A stretch of DNA of 64,000 nucleotides from positions 4,117,163-4,181,162 of the forward strand of contig NZ_CP068023.1 in the NCBI RefSeq assembly GCF_016695175.1. Reading direction: 5' to 3'. The stretch comes from Pseudoalteromonas sp. GCY (GTDB lineage Bacteria > Pseudomonadota > Gammaproteobacteria > Enterobacterales > Alteromonadaceae). Under the pieces are notes generated by a model. The model was not told the DNA's origin. It ran no database searches and saw nothing but the letters and a program-made list of their open reading frames with translations. Within the stretch, counting starts at the first letter, position 1. The number at the start of each line of letters is the position of its first letter. The position numbers were made by a program, and so were the translations under genes. Shown here one piece after another: positions 39,837-50,362 of the stretch.

Positions 39837-40370
39837 TTACGATTGTAGCGACGTCGCAAGACGATCTAACTTGCCGCGAACAGAACCGTCGATTACGGTG
39901 TCACCGGCTTTAATCACTAGGCCACTTACAATGGCTTCGTCGATGCTACAATTCAGCTTAACTTTGCGTGCGAAACGTTTCTCAAGTGCCGCGACCAATT
40001 TTGCTTGCGTATCATCTGCAAGCACTGTTGCTGAAACCACATCTACTTCGATTTCTTTTTCATAGTCTGCTTTTAATTCAGCAAACAACTCTGCAACAGC
40101 TGGAATGGCAGCTAAACGCTCATTTTCGGCCATCAGCTTGATAAGATTTTGACCTTGTTCGTTGAGTTGCTCAGCACATAACTTGATAATGATTTCAGAC
40201 TGTTGTGATTCAGTAGCGATGCTACCAAGTAGCGCCTGAACCTGTTCGTCGCTGGTAACTTGACCAGCGAAGAACAGCATTTCATTCCAAGCTTCAACTG
40301 TGCCTTTTTCAACGGCAAGTTCAAAAGCCGCTTTAGCGTATGGGCGAGCGATAGTAGTCAATTCAGACAT
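39837..40370 (-). CDS. atpH: ATP synthase delta subunit
   Basis: 177 aa peripheral-stalk subunit linking F1 to the b dimer; starts [19 protein letters not shown] as in E. coli. The frame is open from an ATG six bases earlier (40376), but the GGAGGG site lies only 1 nt from that ATG and about 7 nt from the one I chose. It ends 14 nt before atpA. Confidence 0.98.
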   Translation of the reverse strand: MSELTTIARPYAKAAFELAVEKGTVEAWNEMLFFAGQVTSDEQVQALLGSIATESQQSEIIIKLCAEQLNEQGQNLIKLMAENERLAAIPAVAELFAELKADYEKEIEVDVVSATVLADDTQAKLVAALEKRFARKVKLNCSIDEAIVSGLVIKAGDTVIDGSVRGKLDRLATSLQS

Positions 40371-40386
40371 GCTCATACCCTCCTAC

Positions 40387-40857
40387 TTAAAGCTCAGCGA
40401 CAAGTTTTTCAACGATGTCACTGTGTGTGGCTTGATTGATTTCACGCTCTAAAATCTTCTCAGCGCCTGCGATAGAAAGTGCAGCGACTTGTGAACGCAG
40501 CTCTTCTTTCACACGGTTGCGCTCAGACTCAATTTCAGAGTGTCCCTGAGCAATGATTTTTTCACGCTCTTGCTGACCACGAGTAGTCTCTTCGTCAACA
40601 ATTAGCGCAGCACGCTTCTTAGCTTGTTCGATGATTTCAGCCGCTTGTGCTTTCGCTTCTTTCAACTGTTCAGCACCTTGTGCACGTACGCGCTCAAGTT
40701 CTTTCTCAGCTTCATCAGATGCCGCTAAACCATCTTCGATTTTCTTCTGGCGAGCTTCAATCGCACCATTTAGTGGTGGCCATACGAACTTCATACAGAA
40801 CCATACGAAGACCACAAATGCGATTAATTCACCTATTAGAGTGGCGTTTAAGTTCAC
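40387..40857 (-). CDS. atpF: ATP synthase b subunit
   Basis: 156 aa, as in E. coli. One N-terminal TM helix ([22 protein letters not shown]) is followed by a long charged helix forming the peripheral stalk dimer. It starts with GTG ([10 protein letters not shown] follows), preceded by a strong GGAGGAG site. The gene lies 49 nt after atpE. Confidence 0.98.
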   Translation of the reverse strand: MNLNATLIGELIAFVVFVWFCMKFVWPPLNGAIEARQKKIEDGLAASDEAEKELERVRAQGAEQLKEAKAQAAEIIEQAKKRAALIVDEETTRGQQEREKIIAQGHSEIESERNRVKEELRSQVAALSIAGAEKILEREINQATHSDIVEKLVAEL

Positions 40858-40906
40858 GACCGCTCCTCCTTACTTGACAGTTGTTCGTTTCAGGTATTTT
40901 GCAATA

Positions 40907-41167
<261 letters not shown>

Positions 41168-41218
41168 TTAAAGTTTAAGTTTAAATTTAAGTTGTAAAAA
41201 TCTTTATTATTCAGCAGA

Positions 41219-42079
<861 letters not shown>

Positions 42080-42091
42080 TTATCCCAAAAG

Positions 42092-42472
42092 TTAATGATT
42101 AAAAAAAATCAGGACCAACCATTGTGTCAGCATCACGAGCATATACGCGCCAAAGAAAGGCAGCATCATTACTGAAAAATGCTTAAAAATCAGTGCAAAG
42201 AGCACAACAGTTAGCAAAAATTTTAATCCATTTCCTCGTTTTATCGAGGAATATACTTGATTTGCTTTGCTTGCACCCATAAATCGAAAGGCGTAAGCAG
42301 CAAATACAAAATTAGGGAGTACCAACACAGCGCCGCCAGCTAATGCTGAAACTCCGGCTTGTACTCCCCAACCTATAAAAACGATTACTGCAGCGACTAA
42401 TGCTACGATACCCTGAATCAAAACACCTTGTAATGCGGCTCGCCTGTATGGGCGGGCTAACGAATGAGTCAC
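42092..42472 (-). CDS. atpI: ATP synthase assembly factor AtpI
   Basis: 126 aa, four TM helices, first gene of the atp operon. AtpI helps assemble the c-ring and is not part of the final enzyme. It starts with GTG (THSLARPYRRAALQG follows), with AAGG upstream. A sigma70 promoter lies about 54 nt upstream of the start codon. Confidence 0.93.
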   Translation of the reverse strand: MTHSLARPYRRAALQGVLIQGIVALVAAVIVFIGWGVQAGVSALAGGAVLVLPNFVFAAYAFRFMGASKANQVYSSIKRGNGLKFLLTVVLFALIFKHFSVMMLPFFGAYMLVMLTQWLVLIFFNH

Positions 42473-42525
42473 TTTATATTAACCTTAATGACGTTAAATT
42501 TTATCAGGGTATGAAAACTGGCGAA

Positions 42526-42553
42526 ATTATACTTGTTTCTGCTTAATTTGCAA
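42526..42553 (-). promoter_or_regulatory. sigma70 promoter of the atp operon
   Basis: On the minus strand it reads TTGCAA, 16 bp, TATAAT, with the -10 ending about 54 nt before the atpI GTG. The -10 is a perfect consensus and the -35 matches four of six positions. It sits in the 289-nt gap between parB and atpI. Confidence 0.65.
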
Positions 42554-42761
42554 CTTGACGAGGCGAAATGTGACGTTTTTTGGACGCCAAATAGGTCAAA
42601 ATTTGTTAGGGAGGTAGGCTTAAATTCAAGCCTGTACAAGAGTGGCTATTTTTCCATCAAAGTTGTTAGTATTCTCGCTATTTCGCAGCATATCGGTGAG
42701 AAAATAGCGGCGCAAAATAAAGCACCGCATTCACGTATTAGTCAATTAGTTAAGTTTACCG

Positions 42762-43700
42762 TTAGTCAGCTTCATTCATTTCAGGGTTAATACGCCCCAA
42801 AATACCATCAAGCTCATCCAAACTAGCATAGGAAATAACCAGTTTACCTTTACCTTTTTGGTTGTAGTTGATCTCAACTTTTGCGCCTAAGTTTTCCTGT
42901 AATTGCTGTTCAAGCAGCTTCACATCAGGATCCTTTTGCTTCGCTTCTTTTTTCTCAATAGGCTCTAAAATGGTACGAACCAGTTTTTCGGTTTCTCTTA
43001 CGGTTAACCCTTTGGCCACAGCAGTTCTTGCCGCTTCAGATTGCGCTTCACCAGTTAGGGCAAGTAAACAACGAGCATGGCCCATTTCTATGTCGCCATG
43101 TTCCAACAAGATTTTTACATCATCGTTGAGATTGTTGAGACGAAGTAAATTGGTGACCGTCGTGCGCGATTTACCCACCGCATCGGCAACTTGCTGATGC
43201 GTGAGTTCAAATTCATTTAGCAATCTATCTAGAGCAATTGCTTCTTCCATTGCATTGAGGTCTTCACGCTGAATGTTTTCAATAAGCGCAATCGCAACAG
43301 CCGCTTCATCCGGCACATCTTTGATTAAACAAGGAACGGTATCTTGCTTTGCCAGTTGTGCCGCGCGCCAACGTCTCTCACCGGCAATAATTTCAAAGCT
43401 TTGCGTGGTAACTTTACGCACCACAATAGGCTGTAAAATCCCCTGTGAACGGATCGAACTCGCCAGTTCCTCAAGTGCCTGTTCAGACATATCTTTACGC
43501 GGCTGATATTTACCCGGCTTTAGCCACTCAATAGGTAATCGTTGTAACTCTTGTTCAACCGCCGATTCGGCAGGTGCTTCACTGACTGTCGCAACCGCTT
43601 TTTCTTGATTAGGCACAGGTGCCGCAGCACTTGGATTAGGTTTAGCTGAGCTGAGTAGGGCATCCAACCCTCGGCCTAAACCACGTTTTTTAACCGACAT
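42762..43700 (-). CDS. parB: chromosome partitioning protein ParB
   Basis: 312 aa centromere-binding CTP-dependent clamp. The N-terminus KKRGLGRGLDALL interacts with ParA. The ParB/Srx domain has box I (IAGERRWRAAQLA) and IENIQREDLNAMEEA; the HTH reads THQQVADAVGKSRTTVTNLLRL; a C-terminal dimerisation region ends the protein. It follows parA by 15 nt. I saw no perfect parS site nearby, but I did not scan exhaustively. Confidence 0.97.
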   Translation of the reverse strand: MSVKKRGLGRGLDALLSSAKPNPSAAAPVPNQEKAVATVSEAPAESAVEQELQRLPIEWLKPGKYQPRKDMSEQALEELASSIRSQGILQPIVVRKVTTQSFEIIAGERRWRAAQLAKQDTVPCLIKDVPDEAAVAIALIENIQREDLNAMEEAIALDRLLNEFELTHQQVADAVGKSRTTVTNLLRLNNLNDDVKILLEHGDIEMGHARCLLALTGEAQSEAARTAVAKGLTVRETEKLVRTILEPIEKKEAKQKDPDVKLLEQQLQENLGAKVEINYNQKGKGKLVISYASLDELDGILGRINPEMNEAD

Positions 43701-43715
43701 GTTCTTTTTATCCTC

Positions 43716-44501
43716 TTAGGCAACCGCAGTTGCTTGCTTTTCTTTGCGTCTTAGCATTTCACCCGCTAGCGCTAGATAAGCTTTCGCACCGCTTGATGCT
43801 CTATCATAATACATCGCAGGCGCTCCAAAACTTGGCGCCTCCGCTAATCGCACATTACGAGGGATCACAGTCCGGTACACTTTATCGCCAAAGTGTTGTT
43901 TTAACTGCTCAGATACGTCGTTAGCTAGACGATTACGCGGGTCATACATAGTGCGCAAAATGCCTTCAATTTGCAATCCTGGATTCACCAACTTACCGAG
44001 TTGGGTAATGGTGTCCATCAAAGCCGTTAATCCCTCCAGTGCATAATATTCACACTGCATCGGAACTAAAACCGCATCAGCGGCAGCCATGGCATTTACC
44101 GTTAGCATATTTAATGAAGGTGGACAGTCGATGAATATATACTCATATTTATCTTTTATCGTCTCAAGGGCGTTACGTAGTCTCACTTCGCGTGCAAACA
44201 ACTCCATCAGTTTGACTTCTGCCGCGGTTACATCCCCATTTGCTGCGATCAAATGATACTCACCACTGGTTTCTGTGGTGATCACTTGATCCATCGGCGC
44301 TTCTTCGATCAACAGATCATAAACCGTAGCGACATCGGCGTATTTATCGACGCCACTGCCCATGGTTGCATTGCCTTGGGGATCGAGATCGATCAACAGA
44401 ACTTTACGTTTAGTCGCCGCCATGGACGCGGCTAAATTCACCGCAGTGGTTGTTTTACCAACACCACCTTTTTGGTTTGCTATTGCAATGACTCTTGCCA
44501 C
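43716..44501 (-). CDS. parA: chromosome partitioning ATPase ParA (Soj)
   Basis: 261 aa deviant-Walker ATPase that moves ParB-parS complexes over the nucleoid. The N-terminus IANQKGGVGKTTTAVNLAAS holds the deviant Walker A. VLLIDLDPQGNATMGSG and YIFIDCPPSLNMLTVNA follow, typical of chromosomal ParA without an N-terminal HTH. It lies between rsmG and parB with short gaps, the usual origin-proximal arrangement. Confidence 0.97.
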   Translation of the reverse strand: MARVIAIANQKGGVGKTTTAVNLAASMAATKRKVLLIDLDPQGNATMGSGVDKYADVATVYDLLIEEAPMDQVITTETSGEYHLIAANGDVTAAEVKLMELFAREVRLRNALETIKDKYEYIFIDCPPSLNMLTVNAMAAADAVLVPMQCEYYALEGLTALMDTITQLGKLVNPGLQIEGILRTMYDPRNRLANDVSEQLKQHFGDKVYRTVIPRNVRLAEAPSFGAPAMYYDRASSGAKAYLALAGEMLRRKEKQATAVA

Positions 44502-44515
44502 ATTGTCCTCGACAA

Positions 44516-45136
44516 TTAATCTTTAGAAAGAATGATTAAATGGCGCTCACCTTCAAGCTTGGGCACCACTAAACTAATATCTTGCGATAAACTCACGCCG
44601 TTTGGTAATTGTTCTAGCTCATCCGCAGGGTATTGACCCTTGAGTGCTATGAATACACCTTGGTTATCGATTAAATGTGAACACCACTGGATCATATCTT
44701 GTAGTGATGCAAAAGCACGGCTGAGTACACCGTCTAATTTAACACTTGGCTGATATTCTTCAACTCGAGACTGCACAGGGGTAACATTCTCAATGCCAAG
44801 CCCATGTTTTACCTGCATTAAAAATCGAACTCTTTTACCAAGGCTATCAAGAAGAACAAAATTGATGTCCGGTCTAGCTATCGCTAAAACCATACCCGGT
44901 AAACCCGGTCCGGTGCCAACATCAATATAGTTACTGCCCGTTAGGTGTGGCGCAACAACCAAAGAGTCCATGATGTGTTTTACCATCATTTCTTTTGGGT
45001 CACGAACGGAAGTGAGGTTGTAGGCTTTGTTCCATTTATCCAGCAGCTGGACATATTCGACCAACTGCTGCTTTTGTTGTTCGCTGAGCTCGATTGAGGT
45101 ATCAGCGAGTAATTCATTCAATTGTTCTAATAACAC
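44516..45136 (-). CDS. rsmG: 16S rRNA m7G527 methyltransferase
   Basis: 206 aa SAM-dependent methyltransferase (GidB) modifying G527 of 16S rRNA. The SAM-binding motif [20 protein letters not shown] and the substrate loop [13 protein letters not shown] are clear. It starts with GTG, 15 nt after mnmG. Confidence 0.97.
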   Translation of the reverse strand: MLLEQLNELLADTSIELSEQQKQQLVEYVQLLDKWNKAYNLTSVRDPKEMMVKHIMDSLVVAPHLTGSNYIDVGTGPGLPGMVLAIARPDINFVLLDSLGKRVRFLMQVKHGLGIENVTPVQSRVEEYQPSVKLDGVLSRAFASLQDMIQWCSHLIDNQGVFIALKGQYPADELEQLPNGVSLSQDISLVVPKLEGERHLIILSKD

Positions 45137-45151
45137 AGTGTTCCACTGCTA

Positions 45152-47041
45152 TTACGCCGACTTACGTAATAGCCCTTGCTTTTTCAGATACACTAATAAT
45201 AGCGAAATAGCAGCAGGGGTGATACCAGAAATACGTGAAGCTTGGCCAATCGTTTGTGGACGAGCATCACTTAGCTTTGCCACAACCTCATTTGACAGGC
45301 CGTTTACCTGGCCATAGTCAAACTCAGCAGGCAGTATTGTCTCTTCATGACGAAGCTGTTTATTAATCTCATCTTGTTGACGCGCAATGTAACCGGCGTA
45401 CTTAGTTTGGATTTCAACCTGTTCAAGGGCTGGAATATTATCAAACTCAGATCCTAATCCTTCAATTGCCATTAGGTCGTGATAATTAACCTCAGGACGG
45501 CGGATCAGATCTTCAAGACTGGCTTCGCGTACCAGTGGTTTTTTCAATAATCCATTTACCGCTTCAAGTGCAGGGTGATCTTTATGGATCCAAGTATTGC
45601 GCAGACGCTGTGCTTCTTGTTCCATAACTTCAAGCTTGTCGTTGTATGCAGCCCAGCGTTCATCGTCAACTAAACCTAATTCGCGACCTTTTTCCGTTAG
45701 ACGTAAATCCGCATTGTCTTCACGCAGTAACAAACGGTATTCAGCACGCGAGGTAAACATACGATAAGGTTCTTTTGTACCAAGCGTTGCTAAGTCGTCA
45801 ATTAACACACCGGCATAAGCTTCATCACGGCGCGGTGTCCATGCTTCACGGCCTTGAACTTGAAGGGCTGCGTTCATACCCGCAATCAACCCTTGTGCGC
45901 CAGCTTCTTCATAACCGGTTGTACCGTTTATTTGACCTGCAAAGAATAAGCCATTGATAAACTTAGTTTCTAATGATTGCTTAAGGTCACGAGGATCGAA
46001 GAAGTCGTACTCAATTGCATAACCAGGACGACAAATATGCGCATTCTCAAACCCTTTAATAGAACGCACGATCTCCAGTTGGATATCAAATGGTAAGCTG
46101 GTGGAGATACCATTTGGATATAGCTCGTATGACGTTAAACCTTCGGGTTCTACGAAGATCTGATGTTTTTCTTTATCAGCAAAACGCACAATCTTATCTT
46201 CGATGGAAGGGCAGTAACGTGGACCAATTCCTTCAATCACGCCGGCATACATCGGTGAGCGATGTAAGTTATTGCGGATCACATCGTGGGTTTTTTCATT
46301 GGTATAGGTGATATAACAAGGGATCTGTTTTGGATGATCAGACACTTTGCCCATAAACGAGAAAACCGGAGTAGGGGTATCGCCAGGTTGCTCTTGCATC
46401 ACTGAAAAATCAACGGTTCTTGCATCGATACGTGGTGGTGTACCCGTTTTTAGACGATCGACTCGAAAAGGCATTTCACGTAAACGCTCAGCCAAAGCGA
46501 TAGAAGGAGGATCGCCAGCACGGCCGCCTTTAAAGTTTTCTAAACCAATATGGATCTGGCCACCCAAGAAAGTACCAACCGTTAGCACCACTGAAGAAGC
46601 GCTAAAGCGTAAACCCATTTGAGTTACGACACCTTTGACCTGATCGCCTTCAACAATCAGATCATCACAAGATTGTTGGAAGATCTTTAAATTTTCTTGA
46701 TGTTGCAGAATGTCTTGGATCGCAGCTTTATACAATGCGCGATCTGCCTGAGCACGAGTCGCTCGTACCGCAGGGCCTTTCGATGAATTAAGCGTTCGAA
46801 ATTGGATCCCACCTTTGTCGATTGCTTTGGCCATTGCACCACCAAGCGCATCGATCTCTTTAACCAAATGACCTTTACCAATCCCACCAATAGCTGGGTT
46901 ACACGACATTTGGCCTAAGGTATCCATATTGTGTGTTAACAATAAGGTATTCATACCCATACGTGCAGCTGCAAGTGCAGCTTCAGTGCCTGCGTGTCCA
47001 CCACCAACAACGATGACATCAAAATGTTCATGATAAATCAT
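45152..47041 (-). CDS. mnmG: tRNA uridine-34 5-carboxymethylaminomethyl modification enzyme MnmG
   Basis: 629 aa, identical in length to E. coli GidA. The FAD site [20 protein letters not shown] is at the N-terminus, and the signature [11 protein letters not shown] and the helical C-terminal domain for MnmE binding ([16 protein letters not shown]) are intact. It acts with MnmE, encoded at 53.6-55.0 kb here. The gene starts at the edge of oriC, as in E. coli. Confidence 0.98.
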   Translation of the reverse strand: MIYHEHFDVIVVGGGHAGTEAALAAARMGMNTLLLTHNMDTLGQMSCNPAIGGIGKGHLVKEIDALGGAMAKAIDKGGIQFRTLNSSKGPAVRATRAQADRALYKAAIQDILQHQENLKIFQQSCDDLIVEGDQVKGVVTQMGLRFSASSVVLTVGTFLGGQIHIGLENFKGGRAGDPPSIALAERLREMPFRVDRLKTGTPPRIDARTVDFSVMQEQPGDTPTPVFSFMGKVSDHPKQIPCYITYTNEKTHDVIRNNLHRSPMYAGVIEGIGPRYCPSIEDKIVRFADKEKHQIFVEPEGLTSYELYPNGISTSLPFDIQLEIVRSIKGFENAHICRPGYAIEYDFFDPRDLKQSLETKFINGLFFAGQINGTTGYEEAGAQGLIAGMNAALQVQGREAWTPRRDEAYAGVLIDDLATLGTKEPYRMFTSRAEYRLLLREDNADLRLTEKGRELGLVDDERWAAYNDKLEVMEQEAQRLRNTWIHKDHPALEAVNGLLKKPLVREASLEDLIRRPEVNYHDLMAIEGLGSEFDNIPALEQVEIQTKYAGYIARQQDEINKQLRHEETILPAEFDYGQVNGLSNEVVAKLSDARPQTIGQASRISGITPAAISLLLVYLKKQGLLRKSA

Positions 47042-47144
47042 TTACGGGATCCTACTTAAAACAACCGAGCAAATTTAGAAAGGATGCGTATTCTACCTAG
47101 AATTAACCAGAAGTGAAATGGTTAAACTTTGCACAACGCAAAAA

Positions 47145-47440
47145 AGAGATCACTTAAAATATATAAGGATCTTTTTAAAGATCTTTATTGATCTTACTAC
47201 TACTGATCCTTTGATCTGTGAATAGTTTTGTATTCCTGTTTAGATCCAACTGCTTAACTAAGATCAATTGGTGTGAATTAGATCGGATCAATGGGCTTAA
47301 AACCTTTGATCAACTTGGCACTTTATTCACAGGGCTAGATCTGAATTATTTTATCCAATGGATAAGTAAGCGTAGATCAGCAGTTAGATCATAGGTTATC
47401 CACAATACGATCTAAAATAGACTGAATTTGTGAATAACTT
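47145..47440. other. oriC: chromosomal replication origin oriC (mnmG-mioC type)
   Basis: Between mnmG and mioC, the E. coli oriC position. I count about 15 GATC sites in 265 bases (47148-47412). DnaA boxes: TTATCCACA 47396-47404 (perfect), TTATTCACA 47323-47331, TGTGAATAA 47429-47437 (reverse), and weaker TGTGAATAG 47216-47224. The mnmG side is AT-rich with GATCTTTTTAAA and GATCTTTATTGA, like the E. coli 13-mers (unwinding element), followed by TACTACTACTGATC, which fits the DnaA-trio pattern on the other strand. Layout (unwinding element beside mnmG, best DnaA boxes beside mioC) matches E. coli. Confidence 0.88.
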
Positions 47441-47463
47441 CTGTGTATTTCAATGTCGCGCCG

Positions 47464-47901
47464 TTAAGCGACACATTCAACAAACTTAGGTAACCAAGCA
47501 ATAGCGGTATCTTCTGGTAGATCTGGGTGTAAAACATCGATCTTTTCTATGTCTAACAGCTGTGTTGCACCTTTTTCTTTAAGTAGATCAGCAAGATTAA
47601 TAGCTGCATGATTAAAGGTGTCGTAACTTGAATCACCAATTCCCACTACCGCAAAGCGTAACTGGCTTAGATCCGAGCTCGCTTTTAGTGCTGATATAAA
47701 AGGTAATAAGTTTTCTGGATAGTCACCGGCCCCATAGGTTGATGTCACCACCAGCCAAAGTGCTTGCTGACAAGCTTCAAGCTCGGGTTTTTCATGCAAA
47801 TTTACGGTATAACCTTGAGATTCAAGCGATTCCATTAGCTGTTCAGCAACGTATTCTGCTGATCCCATTTGGCTGCCTACAATAAGATCTAAAGTTTGCA
47901 T
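47464..47901 (-). CDS. mioC: MioC-family flavodoxin
   Basis: 145 aa flavodoxin-like FMN protein. The phosphate loop is LIVGSQMGSAEYVAEQL near the N-terminus, and the flavin loops are VTSTYGAGDYPENL and VGIGDSSYDTFNHAA. E. coli MioC supports biotin synthase in vitro, and its transcription runs through oriC; here too it reads toward oriC. It is bounded on the far side by a second DnaA-box cluster. Confidence 0.93.
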   Translation of the reverse strand: MQTLDLIVGSQMGSAEYVAEQLMESLESQGYTVNLHEKPELEACQQALWLVVTSTYGAGDYPENLLPFISALKASSDLSQLRFAVVGIGDSSYDTFNHAAINLADLLKEKGATQLLDIEKIDVLHPDLPEDTAIAWLPKFVECVA

Positions 47902-48310
47902 TGTTACCCTTACCTAAGTCGTATTGCGCGCCATCTTAGCGTTTAACGTGAATATGTAAAGAGGGGTTTGAAGTAATTGGATAAAAATATTTGCACAAAT
48001 AGTGTGTGACTTTTAATGTCCTTATTTATCTATATGAAATAAAAAGGAAAAATAAAATATTCCTAAGCTTAACTCGGTGATTTATTTGTGGATAATCTAT
48101 GGGATAGCTGAGCCTAAAAATACTTTTTTAAGCCAAAGCGCATGCTTGAAACGGTAAGATCTCCGCTGTTTTTGAACAAATTTTGAGGTTGTGGATGAGG
48201 TGTTGTGGATAACGATCTAAAAGCTGGAAGTCGATCCAGTCTTTTAGATCTATATACTTAGATCCATATAATAAAAGAATCTAAAAAAGCGGTCAGATCT
48301 TGTGATTTAT
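47902..48310. other. second DnaA-box/GATC cluster upstream of mioC
   Basis: AT-rich 409-base gap. It holds two perfect DnaA boxes in the same orientation (TGTGGATAA at 48088-48096 and 48204-48212), a close variant at about 48190 (TTGTGGATGA) and about six GATC sites in 48150-48300. It also contains the mioC promoter region. No gene seen. Confidence 0.65.
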
Positions 48311-49108
48311 TTAGTTTGACAGCCAAGTTGTGCGGACTGATTGCTCAAATAAGAAGTCTACAGCATGTTCTTCGAGCAGCCTTCTGGTGGCTGATTCTTG
48401 CAGTGCTATCACATGATCGCTGAGAGCATTACCCGATGAGATACGTTTGACTCCTATCTCTGCTAACGCCTGTTTATCACTAAATCCGGGCAACAGCATC
48501 ACATTGACTGGAATTGAAAGCAGGGCTGTTAGGCGTTTTATCATGGTGGTGTCGGTTAAACCGGGAATAAAAAAGCCATCGCAACCTGCTGCTTGATAGA
48601 CGAGCGCACGCTCATGCAGCGCCGCTTCCGTCCACTGTGGTTGTAAGCAAAGATCGCAACGGGCATTAATAAAAAAATGATCGAAACCATTATGACGTAA
48701 AGCTTGTTTGATTGCCTGCAATAGCGCTTGGTGTGCCTTTATATCGCGTAAGCTGCTCTGGTGACTGGGTTTGTCTTCAATATTGATACCTGCAACGCCA
48801 AGGTCGGCCAATTGGATAATATGTTTGATGATCTGATTTTGATCCGCACTGTAGCCTGCCTCAATATCAACACTTAATGGAATAGTGATCACCTTAAGGA
48901 TGGCACTTACTGTTTGTAGTACACGGTCAAATGTGAGTTGTTCTCCATCTTTGTAGCCCTGATGATTAGACATACCCCAGCTTGTTGTCGCAACGGCCTG
49001 ACCACCAGCCTGTTCGATGATAAGCGCTGATGATGGATCCCAGCAGTTAGCTAGAAAAAGCGGGGCTGATTGTTGGTGTAGTGCATTGAAAGTTGTAGAT
49101 AGAGCCAT
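48311..49108 (-). CDS. isocitrate lyase/PEP mutase superfamily protein
   Basis: 265 aa TIM-barrel enzyme of the group that makes or breaks C-C or P-C bonds alpha to a carboxylate (oxaloacetate decarboxylase, methylisocitrate lyase, carboxyPEP mutase). Landmarks are the N-terminal LANCWDPSSALIIEQAGGQAVATTSWG, the metal-site strand LSVDIEAGY and GINIEDK. The Cys-containing catalytic loop of true isocitrate lyases is not seen, which favours the short decarboxylase/mutase-like branch. Substrate undetermined. Monocistronic, facing the second DnaA-box cluster. Confidence 0.85.
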   Translation of the reverse strand: MALSTTFNALHQQSAPLFLANCWDPSSALIIEQAGGQAVATTSWGMSNHQGYKDGEQLTFDRVLQTVSAILKVITIPLSVDIEAGYSADQNQIIKHIIQLADLGVAGINIEDKPSHQSSLRDIKAHQALLQAIKQALRHNGFDHFFINARCDLCLQPQWTEAALHERALVYQAAGCDGFFIPGLTDTTMIKRLTALLSIPVNVMLLPGFSDKQALAEIGVKRISSGNALSDHVIALQESATRRLLEEHAVDFLFEQSVRTTWLSN

Positions 49109-49219
49109 TTTATTTCTCCTAAGTTTAAGCGCTTAGGATACGCAGTGTATGGATGTTGGACTGGCCAGATTTAGCACTTAACGTGATTGGGTAGATTTGC
49201 GGTATTTGCCACCCTTAGC

Positions 49220-49720
49220 TCATGAGCCTTTTATTTGCAGAGTGTTAGCATCTATCAAAGCATAGGATAAGCTGAATTTCATACACTCCTCTTTTCTCAG
49301 CCCAAACTCTTGCTGCAAACGCAGGGAAAGCTTGATCAAGTCACTCTTGATCTTGACATGCTTATCCATGTCTAACGTTTTTGACTTGCCAATGGGGTTG
49401 TTGCGAACTCTTGGAATGCCGTAATCATCATTACTGCGTGAACAGATATTAGGTTTACCTATTTTTTCGGCAATCCAACGCAGTGCTGCCATTCTGTTTT
49501 TAATCGTTTTTGGTGCTAGACCTTCATCTTGCCAACGCGTTACAAGGTGATTGATATGTTTGGTTTTAAGACCTGATGGATCTCTTAATCTATAACCATG
49601 GCTAAGTAGCTGTGCTGCTGCGAGGTTTAAAACTTTGCTTCGGGTAGCTCTAGTGCTAAAGCTACTTTCGCGGTGTGTGTCGTTCACCATTTGGTGAAGA
49701 CGATATCCTAATTGGCTCAT
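49220..49720 (-). pseudogene. tyrosine recombinase fragment, truncated by an in-frame TGA and loss of its C-terminus
   Basis: 166 aa corresponding to the N-terminal DNA-binding and first catalytic part of a phage-integrase-type protein. A helix-rich region (LNLAAAQLLSHGYRLRDPSGLKTKHINHLV, then TIKNRMAALRWIAEKIGK) is followed by the first catalytic Arg block (GLRKEECMKFS). The frame stops at TGA (49220-49222) in LQIKGS*; in frame after the stop it reads AKGGKYRK, the usual family continuation, so the stop replaces a sense codon, probably Trp. Homology then fades by about 49180 and the HxxR and Tyr parts are gone. The ribosome site (AGGA, 7 nt) and start are intact. Confidence 0.8.
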
Positions 49721-50362
49721 TTCATGTTCCTCATAAATTTAAAAAATAGTTTTGAAAGTATTGAGAAAAACACCAAACCGAAGACCAGGGGGGCGAAACG
49801 CCAAAATAGGTAAGTTTTAAAGCCATATGAACGGTGCGTAACCGAGCATATTGTCGAAAGACATAAAGGCTAACTGGTCTAAAGCAATAAAGCTGAGCCG
49901 TGTGATTTCTGTTGAAATACAGCGCGAACTACTGTGGTTTATATTTGTGTTGTTTATAGTGGGGCGGTCGTGTGACCCATAATGCTGCGAATGCAGCTCC
50001 TCAGGAACGTGTTGCGGGCAGTGGATACGCCCTTTTTCTTGATGCTCATGTCGAGCTGGTTCGTTAATAAAATTATCACAGTGATCAGAGATTGCAACAC
50101 CTTTTTGACACGCTCAAATCTCCATCCCTCTTTTGGCCCTGCAATTTTTCAGGGCGGATTGGATGTCGAGGCATCATGAGCAGTGGCCTCGACGGTCGAC
50201 TCAGTAATAATAAACTATAAAGTTAATATTTATTTCCTATTGAAGAGATTAAATTTTTTACTCTACCCTTTCATTCTACTGTTTATAATTAGTACAATCA
50301 TGGTGACGTTACTCTCTAAAAAATATACAATTTGATAACTAAAAATTATAACGGGCAGAAAC
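49721..50362. other. gene-free stretch of the island
   Basis: About 640 bases between the integrase relic and the next gene. Short open frames exist but none has a ribosome site or recognisable product. It is the likely control region of the 373-aa gene downstream. Nothing else supported. Confidence 0.5.

Noticed and set aside
42473..42761. A small gene between parB and atpI
   Set aside because: The 85-codon open frame there runs over the well-supported atp promoter on the other strand and has no ribosome site.
49982..50179. 65-codon plus-strand open frame in the island gap
   Set aside because: No ribosome site or recognisable feature; sequence composition does not look coding.
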